The notes beneath the pieces were generated by a model. It did no database searches. It was not told the DNA's origin and worked only from the letters and a program-made list of their open reading frames with translations. This document shows, piece after piece, positions 56,770 to 64,000 of a stretch of DNA of 64,000 nt (position 1 is its first letter; every line of letters begins with the position of its first letter). A program made the position numbers and the translations under genes. This stretch comes from Micromonospora pattaloongensis. Lineage in GTDB: Bacteria > Actinomycetota > Actinomycetes > Mycobacteriales > Micromonosporaceae. Location: contig NZ_FNPH01000001.1 in assembly GCF_900107255.1 (NCBI RefSeq), forward strand, positions 186,001-250,000, in the 5' to 3' direction.

Positions 56770-58008
56770 ATGTCCAGACCCCGGACCCTGGTCGCGCTCG
56801 CCGTCGTCGCGGCCGGTCTCGCGACCGCGCTGACCGCGCCCGCCAGCGCCCCGGCCAGCGCCGCCCCCGCCATCACCTGGGCCGACGAGTTCAACGGAGC
56901 CGCCGGCACCCCGCCCGACCCCGCCAAATGGCGCCGCGACATCGGCGGCAGCGGCTGGGGCAACAACGAGCTGCAGTACTACACCAACAGCACCAGCAAC
57001 GCCGCCCACGACGGCAACGGCAACCTGGTGATCACGGCCCGCCGCGAGAACCCCGCCGGCTACAGCTGCTGGTACGGCTCCTGCCAGTACACGTCCGCCC
57101 GGCTGCTCACCTCCGGCACCTTCACCCAGACGTACGGCCGGTTCGAGGCGCGGATCAAGATCCCGCGCGGCAACGGCATCTGGCCGGCCTTCTGGATGCT
57201 CGGCAACGACATCGGCTCGGCCGGCTGGCCCAACAGCGGCGAGATCGACATCATGGAGAACATCGGCCGCGAGCCGTCCACCGTGCACGGCACCCTGCAC
57301 GGGCCCGGCTACTCGGGCGGCAACCCGGTGACCGCCAGCTACACGCTCCCCGGCGGCCGCGCCCTGGCCGACGACTTCCACGTCTACGCCGTCGACTGGG
57401 CCCCGGACTCGATCACCTGGTGGATCGACGGCGTCCAGTACTCCCGCAAGACCCCGGCGGACCTGCGCGGCAACCGCTGGGTCTTCGACCACCCGTTCTT
57501 CATGATTCTCAACGTCGCGGTCGGCGGTAACTGGCCCGGCTCCCCCGACGGCAGCACCACCTTCCCGCAGCAGATGGTGCTCGACTACGTCCGCGTCTCG
57601 TCGTACGACGGCGGCGGTGGCGGTGGCGGCACCACCGGCCGGATCACCGGGTACGGCGGCAAGTGCGTCGACGTGGCCGGCGCGAACACGGCCAACGGCA
57701 CCGCGGTGCAGCTCTGGGACTGCAACGGCAGCGCCGCGCAGAACTGGAACTGGGCCTCCGATGGCTCGGTGCGGGCGCTCGGCAAGTGCATGGACGTCAC
57801 CGCCGGCTCGACGGCCAACGGCGCCCAGGTGCAGCTCTACGACTGCAACGGCAGCGGCGCGCAGAAATGGACCTTCTCCGCCGCCGGCGACATCGTCAAC
57901 CCGCAGTCCAACAAGTGCCTGGATGCCACCGGCGTCAGTTCCGCCAACGGCACCCGCCTGCAGATCTGGGACTGCAACGGCGGCGCCAACCAGAAATGGT
58001 CCCGCTGA
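56770..58008 (+). CDS. Secreted GH16 beta-glucanase with C-terminal ricin-type CBM13
   Basis: A 412-residue secreted endo-glucanase (laminarinase-like). Signal peptide to about residue 32 (APASAAPA). GH16 domain about 35-275 with catalytic SGEIDIMENIG (E-x-D-x-x-E) and WPAFWMLG. A GGGGGGGG linker leads to a beta-trefoil carbohydrate-binding domain (about 285-412), with repeated GKCVDVAG, VQLWDCNG, AQNWNW units and Q-x-W motifs. Substrate probably beta-1,3-glucan. ATG at 56770 after AAGGTGG. Under a LacI-type operator and followed by a strong terminator. Confidence 0.94.
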   Translation: MSRPRTLVALAVVAAGLATALTAPASAPASAAPAITWADEFNGAAGTPPDPAKWRRDIGGSGWGNNELQYYTNSTSNAAHDGNGNLVITARRENPAGYSCWYGSCQYTSARLLTSGTFTQTYGRFEARIKIPRGNGIWPAFWMLGNDIGSAGWPNSGEIDIMENIGREPSTVHGTLHGPGYSGGNPVTASYTLPGGRALADDFHVYAVDWAPDSITWWIDGVQYSRKTPADLRGNRWVFDHPFFMILNVAVGGNWPGSPDGSTTFPQQMVLDYVRVSSYDGGGGGGGTTGRITGYGGKCVDVAGANTANGTAVQLWDCNGSAAQNWNWASDGSVRALGKCMDVTAGSTANGAQVQLYDCNGSGAQKWTFSAAGDIVNPQSNKCLDATGVSSANGTRLQIWDCNGGANQKWSR

Positions 58009-58028
58009 CCCCACCCCCCACCGCTAGG

Positions 58029-58085
58029 TGATCAAGGGATCGGCAGCGTCCGGAGCGGGATTCCGGGCCGCCGATCCCTTGATCA
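58029..58085. terminator. Bidirectional GATCAAGG hairpin covering a stop codon
   Basis: Perfect 16-bp arms TGATCAAGGGATCGGC (58029-58044) and their complement (58070-58085), with an inner TCCGG/CCGG(A) stem in the loop. It lies between the convergent GH16 and CE7 genes; the right arm contains the esterase TGA stop (58083-58085). Confidence 0.9.
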
Positions 58086-59057
58086 ATGCACGAGGGCGGC
58101 GACGAATTCGAGGCTGCGGTGGGCGAAGTGGGCGCGGCCGCCCTCGTGGCCGTCCCACTCGTAGACCTCCATCTCCTTCGGGCCGCCGTACGCGTGGTAG
58201 GCGGCGAAGACCGTCGACGGCGGGCAGATCTCGTCCATCAGCGCGGCGCTGAACAGCGCCGGAGCGGTCGCCCGCGGCGTCAGGTGCACCATGTCGACGT
58301 AGTCCGTGGTCGTCAGCGCGGCCGCCGCCCGGTCCGGGTGGATCCGGCAGAAGCGCACCAGCTCGGCGTACGGGTCCGCGTCGGTGATGGTGACCGCCCG
58401 CCGGATGTGGCACAGGAACGGCACCTGGGAGACGACCGCGCGGATCGGAACCGAGGCCAGCGACGCGGCCGCCAACGCCAGTCCGCCGCCCTGGCTGCAC
58501 CCGACCACCGCCAGCCGGTCGGCGTCCACGCCCGGCAACTCCCCCGCGATCTCGACGGCCCGCACCGCGTCCGTGACCAGGCGGCGGTAGTAGTAGCCCC
58601 GCGGATCCAGCACGCCGCGGGTCAGGTACCCCGGCACGGAGGGGCCCGTGCCGTCCGGGCCGGGATCCGGGGTGTCACCGCCGCGCCACGACGCGCCCTG
58701 ACCGCGGGTGTCCATGACGAGGTGGGCGTAGCCGGCCGCCGCCCAGAGCAGCCACTCGTGCGGCCGGCCGCGGCCCCCGCCGTACCCGATGAACTCGACG
58801 ACGACCGGCAGCGGCCCGACGGCGCCGGCCGGCAGGTTGAGCCAGGCCTTGATCTGCTGTCCGGCGTAGCCGGTGAAGCTCACGTCGTACGTCGTGACCT
58901 GGGTCAACGGTGTCCGCACCCGGGCCGCCACGGCGGGCGCGGCCGCGGCGCGCGCCTCGGCGAGCGTCTCCGCCCAGAAGCCGTCGAGGTCGGCCGGGGG
59001 CGTCACCCGCGGCCGGTGCCGCCACAGCTCGTCGAGGGAGAGATCGAAGAGCGTCAT
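58083..59057 (-). CDS. CE7-family acetyl xylan/cephalosporin-C esterase
   Basis: A 324-residue cytoplasmic acetylesterase of the AXE1 family. Opening LDELWRHRPRVTPPADLDGFWAETLAEAR, VVVEFIGYGGGRG and MDTRGQGAS (conserved RGQ), nucleophile elbow VVGCSQGGGLALA, DEICPPSTVFAAYHAY (acid) and WDGHEGG (His) complete the triad. It removes acetyl groups from short oligosaccharides, which would suit the divergent-function neighbour GH16, though the two are convergent and not one operon. It follows purC by 33 bases on the same strand. Confidence 0.93.
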   Translation of the reverse strand: MTLFDLSLDELWRHRPRVTPPADLDGFWAETLAEARAAAAPAVAARVRTPLTQVTTYDVSFTGYAGQQIKAWLNLPAGAVGPLPVVVEFIGYGGGRGRPHEWLLWAAAGYAHLVMDTRGQGASWRGGDTPDPGPDGTGPSVPGYLTRGVLDPRGYYYRRLVTDAVRAVEIAGELPGVDADRLAVVGCSQGGGLALAAASLASVPIRAVVSQVPFLCHIRRAVTITDADPYAELVRFCRIHPDRAAAALTTTDYVDMVHLTPRATAPALFSAALMDEICPPSTVFAAYHAYGGPKEMEVYEWDGHEGGRAHFAHRSLEFVAALVH

Positions 59058-59090
59058 GGCGGGAACGCTATCAGCGGCGGCCCGCGGTTC

Positions 59091-59921
59091 CTACCAGGTC
59101 TTGCCCGTGATCCGCTCGTACACCTCGACGTAGCGCGCCCGGGTCGCCTCGACCACCTCCGGCGGCACCTCCGGCGCCGGCGCCTGCTTGTTCCAGCCCG
59201 TGCTCACGGCCCAGTCCCGGACGTACTGCTTGTCGAAGGAGAACTGCACCCGCCCCGGCTCGTACGAGTCGGCGGGCCAGAAGCGCGACGAGTCCGAGGT
59301 GAGGACCTCGTCGGCCAGGATCAGCGACCCGTCGGGCGCCCAGCCCAGCTCGATCTTCGTGTCCGCGACGATGATGCCGCGGTCGGCCGCGATCTCCGCG
59401 CCGCGCTGGTAGACCCGTACGGTGATGTCGCGCAGCGCCTCGGCCGTCTCCGCGCCGACCACCGCCACCACCTCGTCGAAGGTCATGAACTCGTCGTGCT
59501 GTCCCGGCGGCGCCTTCGTCGTCGGGGTGAAGATCGGCGCCGGCAGCTTCGACGCCTCGACCAGCCCGGCGGGCATCGCGAGGCCGCTGACCGCGCCGGT
59601 CCGGTTGTACTCCTTGAGCCCCAGCCCGGTCAGGTAGCCGCGGGCGATGCACTCGACCGGCACCATCTCGAGTCGGCGGCAGCGGATCGCCCGGCCGGCG
59701 AACTGCGGCGGCACGTCGGTGGCCGAGATGACGTGGTTGGGCAGCACGTCCGCGAGCTGCTCGAACCACCACAGGGAGAGCTGCGTGAGCAGCTTGCCCT
59801 TGTCGGGGATCGGCGTCGGCAACACCACGTCGTAGACGGACAGCCGGTCGGAGGCGACGAGGATCAGATCGTCACCGTCCGCGTACACGTCCCTGACCTT
59901 GCCCGAATGCAGCAGCTCCAC
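59091..59921 (-). CDS. purC: Phosphoribosylaminoimidazole-succinocarboxamide synthase
   Basis: A 276-residue SAICAR synthetase of purine synthesis. HSGKVRDVYADGDDLILVASDRLSVYDVVLPTPIPDKG opens the ATP site; VECIARGYLTGLGLKEY, FTPTTKA, IIVADTKIELGW and SRFWPADSY are family boxes. GTG at 59919-59921 begins MELLHSGK; no ribosome site, and TACTAG just upstream might be a -10 of a leaderless transcript. First gene before the CE7 esterase. Confidence 0.95.
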   Translation of the reverse strand: MELLHSGKVRDVYADGDDLILVASDRLSVYDVVLPTPIPDKGKLLTQLSLWWFEQLADVLPNHVISATDVPPQFAGRAIRCRRLEMVPVECIARGYLTGLGLKEYNRTGAVSGLAMPAGLVEASKLPAPIFTPTTKAPPGQHDEFMTFDEVVAVVGAETAEALRDITVRVYQRGAEIAADRGIIVADTKIELGWAPDGSLILADEVLTSDSSRFWPADSYEPGRVQFSFDKQYVRDWAVSTGWNKQAPAPEVPPEVVEATRARYVEVYERITGKTW

Positions 59922-60007
59922 GGCCGCTAGTACATCACGCAGCCCACGGGCCCCTCGCCGTGCCGTCCACGGTGCCCACCCCGCGCGACAACCCGGCCGG
60001 TCGGCCG

Positions 60008-60036
60008 TTGACACCCGCCGCGCCGGCTGGTGTAAA
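60008..60036 (+). promoter_or_regulatory. Strong promoter of the sugar-binding protein gene
   Basis: TTGACA (60008-60013) and TGTAAA (60031-60036) are 17 bases apart, close to the vegetative consensus. Transcription would begin near 60043, about 40 bases before the GTG start. Confidence 0.65.
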
Positions 60037-60083
60037 TGGTCGCGATCGCTGTTGCCGACCCGGGGGTACGTCAGGAGATGTCC

Positions 60084-61397
60084 GTGCCGCCTACCGCCGT
60101 CTCGCCGACCCGGCGCCGGCTCCTGCTCGCACCGGCGCTCGCCGCCGCGCTCGTGCTCGTCGGCGCGGCCGCGGCCTGCGGCGGGGGCGACGACGCCGGC
60201 GCCGGCGACAAGCGCGTCCAGCTGTCGGTGTTCTGGTGGGGCGGCGAGAAGCGCGCCGAGCTGACCGAGCAGGCGCTGAGGCTCTACTCGTCGCGCCACC
60301 CCGAGGTGACGTTCAAGGTCACCTGGCAGGGCAACACCGGCTACTACGACAAGCTCGCCACCCAGGCGGCCGGTGGCAACGCGCCGGACCTGTTCCAGAT
60401 CGACGACAACTACCTGAGCGAGTACACCGACCGCAAGGTCATCCTCGACCTGACGCCGTACGTCGCGGACAACCGGATCGACCTCAGCAAGTTCCCGAGC
60501 AGCCTCGCCCAGTACGGCCAGGTCGGCGGCCGGACCATGGCGGTCGCCGGTGCCGCGAACACGCCGGCGATGGTCTACAACAGGACGCTGCTGAAAAACC
60601 TCGGCCTGCCCGAGCCGCGGATCGGCATGACGTACGACGAGCTGATCGCCTGGGGCAGCCGGGTCACCGACCGCAGTCGCGGCCGGGTCGCCGGCACGAT
60701 GGACCCGTCAGCGGACTACAAGGCGCTCTGGTTGTGGCTGCGCTCGCAGGACAAGGACCTCTACCGCGGCCGGCAGATCGGCTTCACGGAGGACGACCTG
60801 ACGCGGTGGTTCGAGCTGTGGCGGCGGGCGCACGCCGCGGGGGCCACCCCCGACGCCGCGACGCTGCGGGTCGCCAACAACGGCGACGTGAGCCGTCAGC
60901 TGGTCGCCACCCGCAAGGCCGCGACGTCGTTCATGTGGTCGAACCAGCTCACCGAACTGCAGAAGTACACCACCGACGAGCTGGGGGTCGTCTCCTACCC
61001 CGGCGATCCCCAGGCCCAGTGGGCGCGCGCCTCCATGTACTGGGCGGCCTTCCGCGGCACCCGCCACCCCGACGTCGTCGTCGACGTGATCAATTTCCTG
61101 GTGAACGACCCGGAGGCCGGCCGGATCCTCGGCACGGAACGCGGCCTGAGTTCCAACACGGAGATCCGGCAACTGGTCCAGGCCGGCCTGACGGACGAGA
61201 GGATGAAGGCGACGGCCGCGTTCGAGACCGCGATGGTCGAACGCTTCGGGCCGGCACCGGTTCCGCCGCCCCGGGGCCACCCCCGGGTGCGCGCCCTGCT
61301 GATCACCGCGGCCGAGAACGTGCAGGCCGGCCGCGCCACCCCGAGGCAGGCCGCCGCCGAGTTCATCGCCCAGGCCAACGCCGCGCTCGCCGGCTGA
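60084..61397 (+). CDS. ABC sugar transporter substrate-binding lipoprotein
   Basis: A 437-residue extracellular solute-binding protein family 1 (MalE-like). Twin-Arg-containing signal peptide with lipobox AAAC (Cys32). VQLSVFWWGGEKRAELTEQALRLY, GNAPDLFQIDDNYLSEY, PAMVYNRTLLKNLGL and FINFLVNDPEAGRIL-like INFLVNDPEAG are typical. The GTG at 60084 is preferred since AGGAG lies 6-7 bases before it; the ATG at 60078 touches that site. No permease adjoins it, and the MsmK-like ATPase is 49 kb away. Confidence 0.9.
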   Translation: MPPTAVSPTRRRLLLAPALAAALVLVGAAAACGGGDDAGAGDKRVQLSVFWWGGEKRAELTEQALRLYSSRHPEVTFKVTWQGNTGYYDKLATQAAGGNAPDLFQIDDNYLSEYTDRKVILDLTPYVADNRIDLSKFPSSLAQYGQVGGRTMAVAGAANTPAMVYNRTLLKNLGLPEPRIGMTYDELIAWGSRVTDRSRGRVAGTMDPSADYKALWLWLRSQDKDLYRGRQIGFTEDDLTRWFELWRRAHAAGATPDAATLRVANNGDVSRQLVATRKAATSFMWSNQLTELQKYTTDELGVVSYPGDPQAQWARASMYWAAFRGTRHPDVVVDVINFLVNDPEAGRILGTERGLSSNTEIRQLVQAGLTDERMKATAAFETAMVERFGPAPVPPPRGHPRVRALLITAAENVQAGRATPRQAAAEFIAQANAALAG

Positions 61398-61418
61398 CCC
61401 GACCCGCCAGAGGCGGTG

Positions 61419-61670
61419 TCAGCGGCGCGGGGGGCGGCCGCGGCGGCGGACCACCAGCAACACCAGCAGCACCACGATGCCGACCACGAAGAGGCAGCAG
61501 AGCGCGGCGAAGAAGCCGCCGACGCCGCGGCGGGGCCGCGGCCGTGCGACCTCCAGCACAAGTTGGCCCGGCCCGGACGAGGCCCAGGCGGCGACCGGCA
61601 CGACAACCGCCAGCGCGACCCCGCCGAGCAGCCCACCCAACCGCGCCCACCACGTTCCACGAGAACCCAT
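61419..61670 (-). CDS. Small two-helix membrane protein
   Basis: An 83-residue protein with two hydrophobic segments (about 12-30 and 52-74) and a basic C terminus (VVRRRGRPPRR). The first may be a signal anchor. Convergent with the sugar-binding gene. ATG at 61668-61670. Family not recognised. Confidence 0.65.
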   Translation of the reverse strand: MGSRGTWWARLGGLLGGVALAVVVPVAAWASSGPGQLVLEVARPRPRRGVGGFFAALCCLFVVGIVVLLVLLVVRRRGRPPRR

Positions 61671-61801
61671 GGCTCCATCCTGCGCGGTGGTCGCAACCGC
61701 CGCTCGGCAAACGCACCCGGCTCCGTTTCCACCCCCGCCGCGGGGGTACGCGAGCACCGTTCACGGGTCGGCGCGGTGCACGGAGACGAGGAGGCGGACG
61801 G

Positions 61802-62245
61802 ATGTTCGTGAAGGCGTCACATCTCCCGGAGCGGATCTTCTCCGGGGCGTACATCCTGCACTCCGGGCTGACGAAGCGGAACGTCAGCGAGGAGCAGGCC
61901 GCCGGGATCCACGGGATGGCCGTCACGGCGTACCCGTTCCTCGGGGACATCCCCCCGAAGCAGTTCGTCCGGCTGGTCTCCACGGCCGAACTGGTCGTCG
62001 GCGCGGCGCTGCTGACGCCGGTGATCCCCAGCAAGCTGGCCGGGCTGAAGCTCACCGCGTTCGCGGCCTCGTTGCTCGGGCTCTACGCGCGGTTGCCCGG
62101 GATGCGCCAGCCCGGCACCATCTGGCCGACCGAGCAGGGCATCGGGCTCGCCAAGGACTCCTGGCTGCTCGGGATCGGCCTGAGCCTGCTGATGAACGGC
62201 ATGATGAAGCGGCAGCCCAAGAACTGGAAGAAGTCCGGCAAGTAG
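61802..62245 (+). CDS. DoxX-like membrane protein
   Basis: A 147-residue DoxX/DoxD-type protein with four helices; opening PERIFSGAYILHSGLTKRN, FVRLVSTAELVVGAALLTPVIPSKLAGLKLTAFAASLLGLY and a Lys-rich tail. Some DoxX proteins act in thiosulfate or redox metabolism, but for this group function is unknown. ATG at 61802 after GAGGAGG. A classic terminator follows at 62322. Confidence 0.85.
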   Translation: MFVKASHLPERIFSGAYILHSGLTKRNVSEEQAAGIHGMAVTAYPFLGDIPPKQFVRLVSTAELVVGAALLTPVIPSKLAGLKLTAFAASLLGLYARLPGMRQPGTIWPTEQGIGLAKDSWLLGIGLSLLMNGMMKRQPKNWKKSGK

Positions 62246-62321
62246 CGCGTCACGGGCCGGGACGGTTCGCGTAGTGGCGGGCTGCCCGGGCAGCGCGCGT
62301 CCGTGAAACGGCACGGACACG

Positions 62322-62358
62322 AAAACGGCCCCTCAGATTATCTCTGAGGGGCCGTTTT
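62322..62358. terminator. Intrinsic terminator between DoxX and tRNA-fMet genes
   Basis: Perfect 16-bp arms AAAACGGCCCCTCAGA (62322-62337) and complement (62343-62358), loop TTATC, with A4/T5 ends. Serves the plus-strand DoxX gene and, read on the other strand, the tRNA gene. Confidence 0.95.
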
Positions 62359-62366
62359 TCCCTGAG

Positions 62367-62440
62367 TAGCGGGGACAGGATTTGAACCTGCGACCTCTGG
62401 GTTATGAGCCCAGCGAGCTACCGAGCTGCTCCACCCCGCG
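62367..62440 (-). tRNA. Initiator tRNA-fMet (CAT)
   Basis: A 74-base cloverleaf without encoded CCA. Anticodon CAT (complement of 62404-62406) in a loop CTCATAA with three G-C pairs below it (GGG/CCC), and C1 unpaired with U72 at the acceptor end; these are the initiator features recognised by formyltransferase and the P site. T-loop GGTTCAAATCC is standard. On the minus strand, downstream of the UPF0182 gene. Confidence 0.97.
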
Positions 62441-62617
62441 TCGGCTCGTTAACACTAGCGCACCGGGGGGCCCGCCCGCAAAACGACCCCGACCCGCGCG
62501 CGAAAACCCCCTCTGACCTGGGCCGCCGCCTCCCGCTCGCGTGGACCCTCCCCCTTCGGGCCCGGGTCCCACCCGCCCTCGGCACCGGCGTCGCTGCCGA
62601 AATCGGGCCCAAAAACG

Positions 62618-62672
62618 GATCAAGGACCTGTTCACCGGTTGGAGATCCAACCGCGGGAACAGGTCCTTGATC
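62618..62672. terminator. GATCAAGG hairpin downstream of UPF0182 gene
   Basis: Sixteen-bp perfect arms GATCAAGGACCTGTTC (62618-62633) and complement (62657-62672) enclose a second perfect 7-bp hairpin CGGTTGG-AGAT-CCAACCG (62636-62653). It follows the stop of the minus-strand UPF0182 gene at 62706. The arm nearly matches that at 3581. The rest of 62441-62705 shows nothing else. Confidence 0.9.
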
Positions 62673-62705
62673 ACGGTGCGGGCCCGGACGCGCCGGGCGG
62701 CCGCG

Positions 62706-64000
62706 TCAGCCGCTCGGGGAGGGGTTGGGCGCGGACGGGCTCGCCGACGGGTTCGGGGCGGCGCCGGCGCCCCGCTGGGCGGCCTGGAAGGCGCTCATCG
62801 CGTCGTCCAGCGCCTTCAGCGCCCGGCCGTACCGCTCGAAGTCACCCGAGGTCTGCGCGGCCTTCACCTCGGCGATCGCCGTCTGCACGCGCTCGGCCGC
62901 GTCGGCCAGCTCGCCCGTGAGCGCCGGCGGGTTGTTCTGCGGCGGCGTCTCCGGCTGCTGCTGCGGCGGTTGCGCCCCGCCGGCCCGCTTGCCCTGCTCC
63001 ACGAGCTGCTTGATCCCCTCCTGCAGGGTGTCGGCCAGCACGAGATAGGAGCCGCCGTCGCCGTAGGAAAGCAGCACCTTCTGCAGTACGGGGTACGCGT
63101 TCTGCTGGTTGCTCTTCACGTACACCGGCTCGACGTAGAGCATGCCGTCGCCGAACGGCAGCGAGAGCAGGTTGCCGTACTGCACCTGGGCCTGGTTGGA
63201 GGAGAGCAGGTTGAGCTGCTGGCGGATAGCCGCGTTGGTGTTGGTCATCCGCTGGTGCACCTGCACCGGGCCGGAGACGGCGGTCTGATCCGGCAGCTCC
63301 AGCACCTCCAGCCGCGGCTTGCCGTCCACGTACGCGCCGGAGATCAGCGCCGCCAGGTTCTGCCGGCCGGCCGGCGTCACCGCGGAGGTCAGCTGGAACG
63401 TCGGCGACTCCTGGCCGGGGAACTGGGTCAGCAGGTAGTACGGCGGCTGCTTCACCCCGCTGTCCGGCGTGTCCGGCACGCTCGGGACGGCCCAGAAGTC
63501 CTGCCCCGAGAAGAACTCGGTCGGGTTGCTGACGTGGAATCGCGCCAACAGGTTGCGCTGCACCTTGAACAGGTCGGCCGGGTAGCGGAAGTGCTCGGCG
63601 AGCTCCGCCGGGATCTGCGACTTCGGCGTCAGCAGCTTGCCGCCGAACGCCTTGTTCCACGCCTTCAGCACCGGGTCGGTCTCGTCGAACTCGTAGAGCG
63701 TGACGGTGCCGTCGTACGCGTCGACGGTGGCCTTGACCGAGTTGCGGATGTAGTTGACGTTCTCGCGGGCGAGCTGGAACGTGCCCCGCCCGGTGAGCTC
63801 GTCGGCCGTCTCGGCCTGCAGGTTGACCCGGTCGGCGTACGGGTAGGTGGCGGCCGTGGTGTAGCCGTCGATGACCCAGAGGATCCGGCCGTTCACCACG
63901 GTCGGGTACGGGTCGCCGTCCAGCGTGAGGAACGGCGCCACCTTCTCCACCCGGTCGCGCGGGTTACGCACGTACATGAGCTTCGAGTTCTCGTTCACCG
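62706..64000 (-). CDS. UPF0182-family membrane protein (C-terminal part)
   Basis: The C-terminal 431 codons of a UPF0182 protein, cut by the right window edge; whole proteins are about 950-1000 residues with N-terminal helices. Visible: LMYVRNPRDRVEKVAPFLTLDGDPYPTVV, GRILWVIDGYTTAATYPYA, the AEHFRYPADLFKVQRNLLARFHV segment and a C-terminal Gln/Pro-rich then Pro/Ser-rich tail (SASPSAPNPSPSG). Function unknown; a large extracytoplasmic domain is expected. The Val codon at 63996-63998 is internal, not the start. Confidence 0.92.
   Translation of the reverse strand, partial: VNENSKLMYVRNPRDRVEKVAPFLTLDGDPYPTVVNGRILWVIDGYTTAATYPYADRVNLQAETADELTGRGTFQLARENVNYIRNSVKATVDAYDGTVTLYEFDETDPVLKAWNKAFGGKLLTPKSQIPAELAEHFRYPADLFKVQRNLLARFHVSNPTEFFSGQDFWAVPSVPDTPDSGVKQPPYYLLTQFPGQESPTFQLTSAVTPAGRQNLAALISGAYVDGKPRLEVLELPDQTAVSGPVQVHQRMTNTNAAIRQQLNLLSSNQAQVQYGNLLSLPFGDGMLYVEPVYVKSNQQNAYPVLQKVLLSYGDGGSYLVLADTLQEGIKQLVEQGKRAGGAQPPQQQPETPPQNNPPALTGELADAAERVQTAIAEVKAAQTSGDFERYGRALKALDDAMSAFQAAQRGAGAAPNPSASPSAPNPSPSG

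Noticed and set aside
62402-62674. Small frames on both strands between tRNA-fMet and UPF0182.
   Set aside because: They cover the tRNA and a hairpin terminator and have shadow composition.

Overview
The window comes from a high-GC actinobacterium, most likely a Micromonosporaceae (Micromonospora-like) chromosome. The reasons are very high GC with frequent GTG starts, WhiB, mycothiol-type SigR/RsrA and Ni-SOD genes, a fused Kgd 2-oxoglutarate decarboxylase, ribosomal protein bL37, and hairpin terminators with GATCA-GG ends. It reads as core chromosome. I see no phage, insertion sequence, CRISPR array or rRNA; the only RNA gene is an initiator tRNA.

Left part (1-19.2 kb): a cut Nei-type glycosylase; a DUF4190-like membrane protein; three stacked hairpins with identical loops; a ddaH-rocD arginine/ornithine pair; an FHA protein; pterin dehydratase; an LprG-like lipoprotein; a patatin-PlsC-CutA operon; a Ser/Thr kinase; an orphan sugar-type ABC ATPase; and a response regulator-sensor kinase-HtrA operon resembling mycobacterial MprA-MprB-PepD. 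A PadR repressor gene follows a 31-codon remnant that looks like an internally deleted DUF4097 gene. A two-gene ABC exporter closes this part.

Middle (19.4-38.5 kb): kgd with a DUF6104 gene; two tandem lipoprotein alpha/beta hydrolases; malic enzyme; a divergent Ni-SOD and Ni-SOD maturation protease pair; an RsbW-like protein; a lipid kinase; whiB1 with two CRP-type operator sequences; and an assimilatory sulfur operon (sulfite reductase, Zn-ribbon, CysH, sirohydrochlorin chelatase) preceded by a cysteine-containing leader peptide of the conserved RRHVD type.

Right-middle (38.5-51 kb): pdtaS, a SIS protein, a TPR protein, the small biotinyl protein TB7.3, bL37, rsrA-sigR, a WhiB-like gene, an SRAP protein, aroA, rsgA and hisN. 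With whiB1 upstream, this keeps the gene order of the M. tuberculosis Rv3219-Rv3228 neighbourhood, which strengthens several calls. sigR has a SigR-type promoter and two plausible starts; rsgA appears to begin at CTG.

Right end (51-64 kb): a drug/metabolite-type transporter, a GT4 glycosyltransferase, a STAS-ATPase fusion, a DUF5709 protein, a divergent PRPP synthetase, a secreted GH16 glucanase under a LacI-type palindrome, a CE7 esterase, purC, a sugar-binding lipoprotein, a DoxX protein, tRNA-fMet and the C-terminal part of a UPF0182 membrane protein. I found no single unmistakably new multi-gene system. The strongest undescribed signals are regulatory or structural: a five-copy palindrome cluster at 33.15-33.28 kb, the GTT-loop hairpin triplet at 1.25-1.34 kb, a shared operator candidate in the HtrA two-component operon, a possible SD-sequestering switch before bL37, and the probable reassignment of the DDAH-like enzyme to ornithine production.
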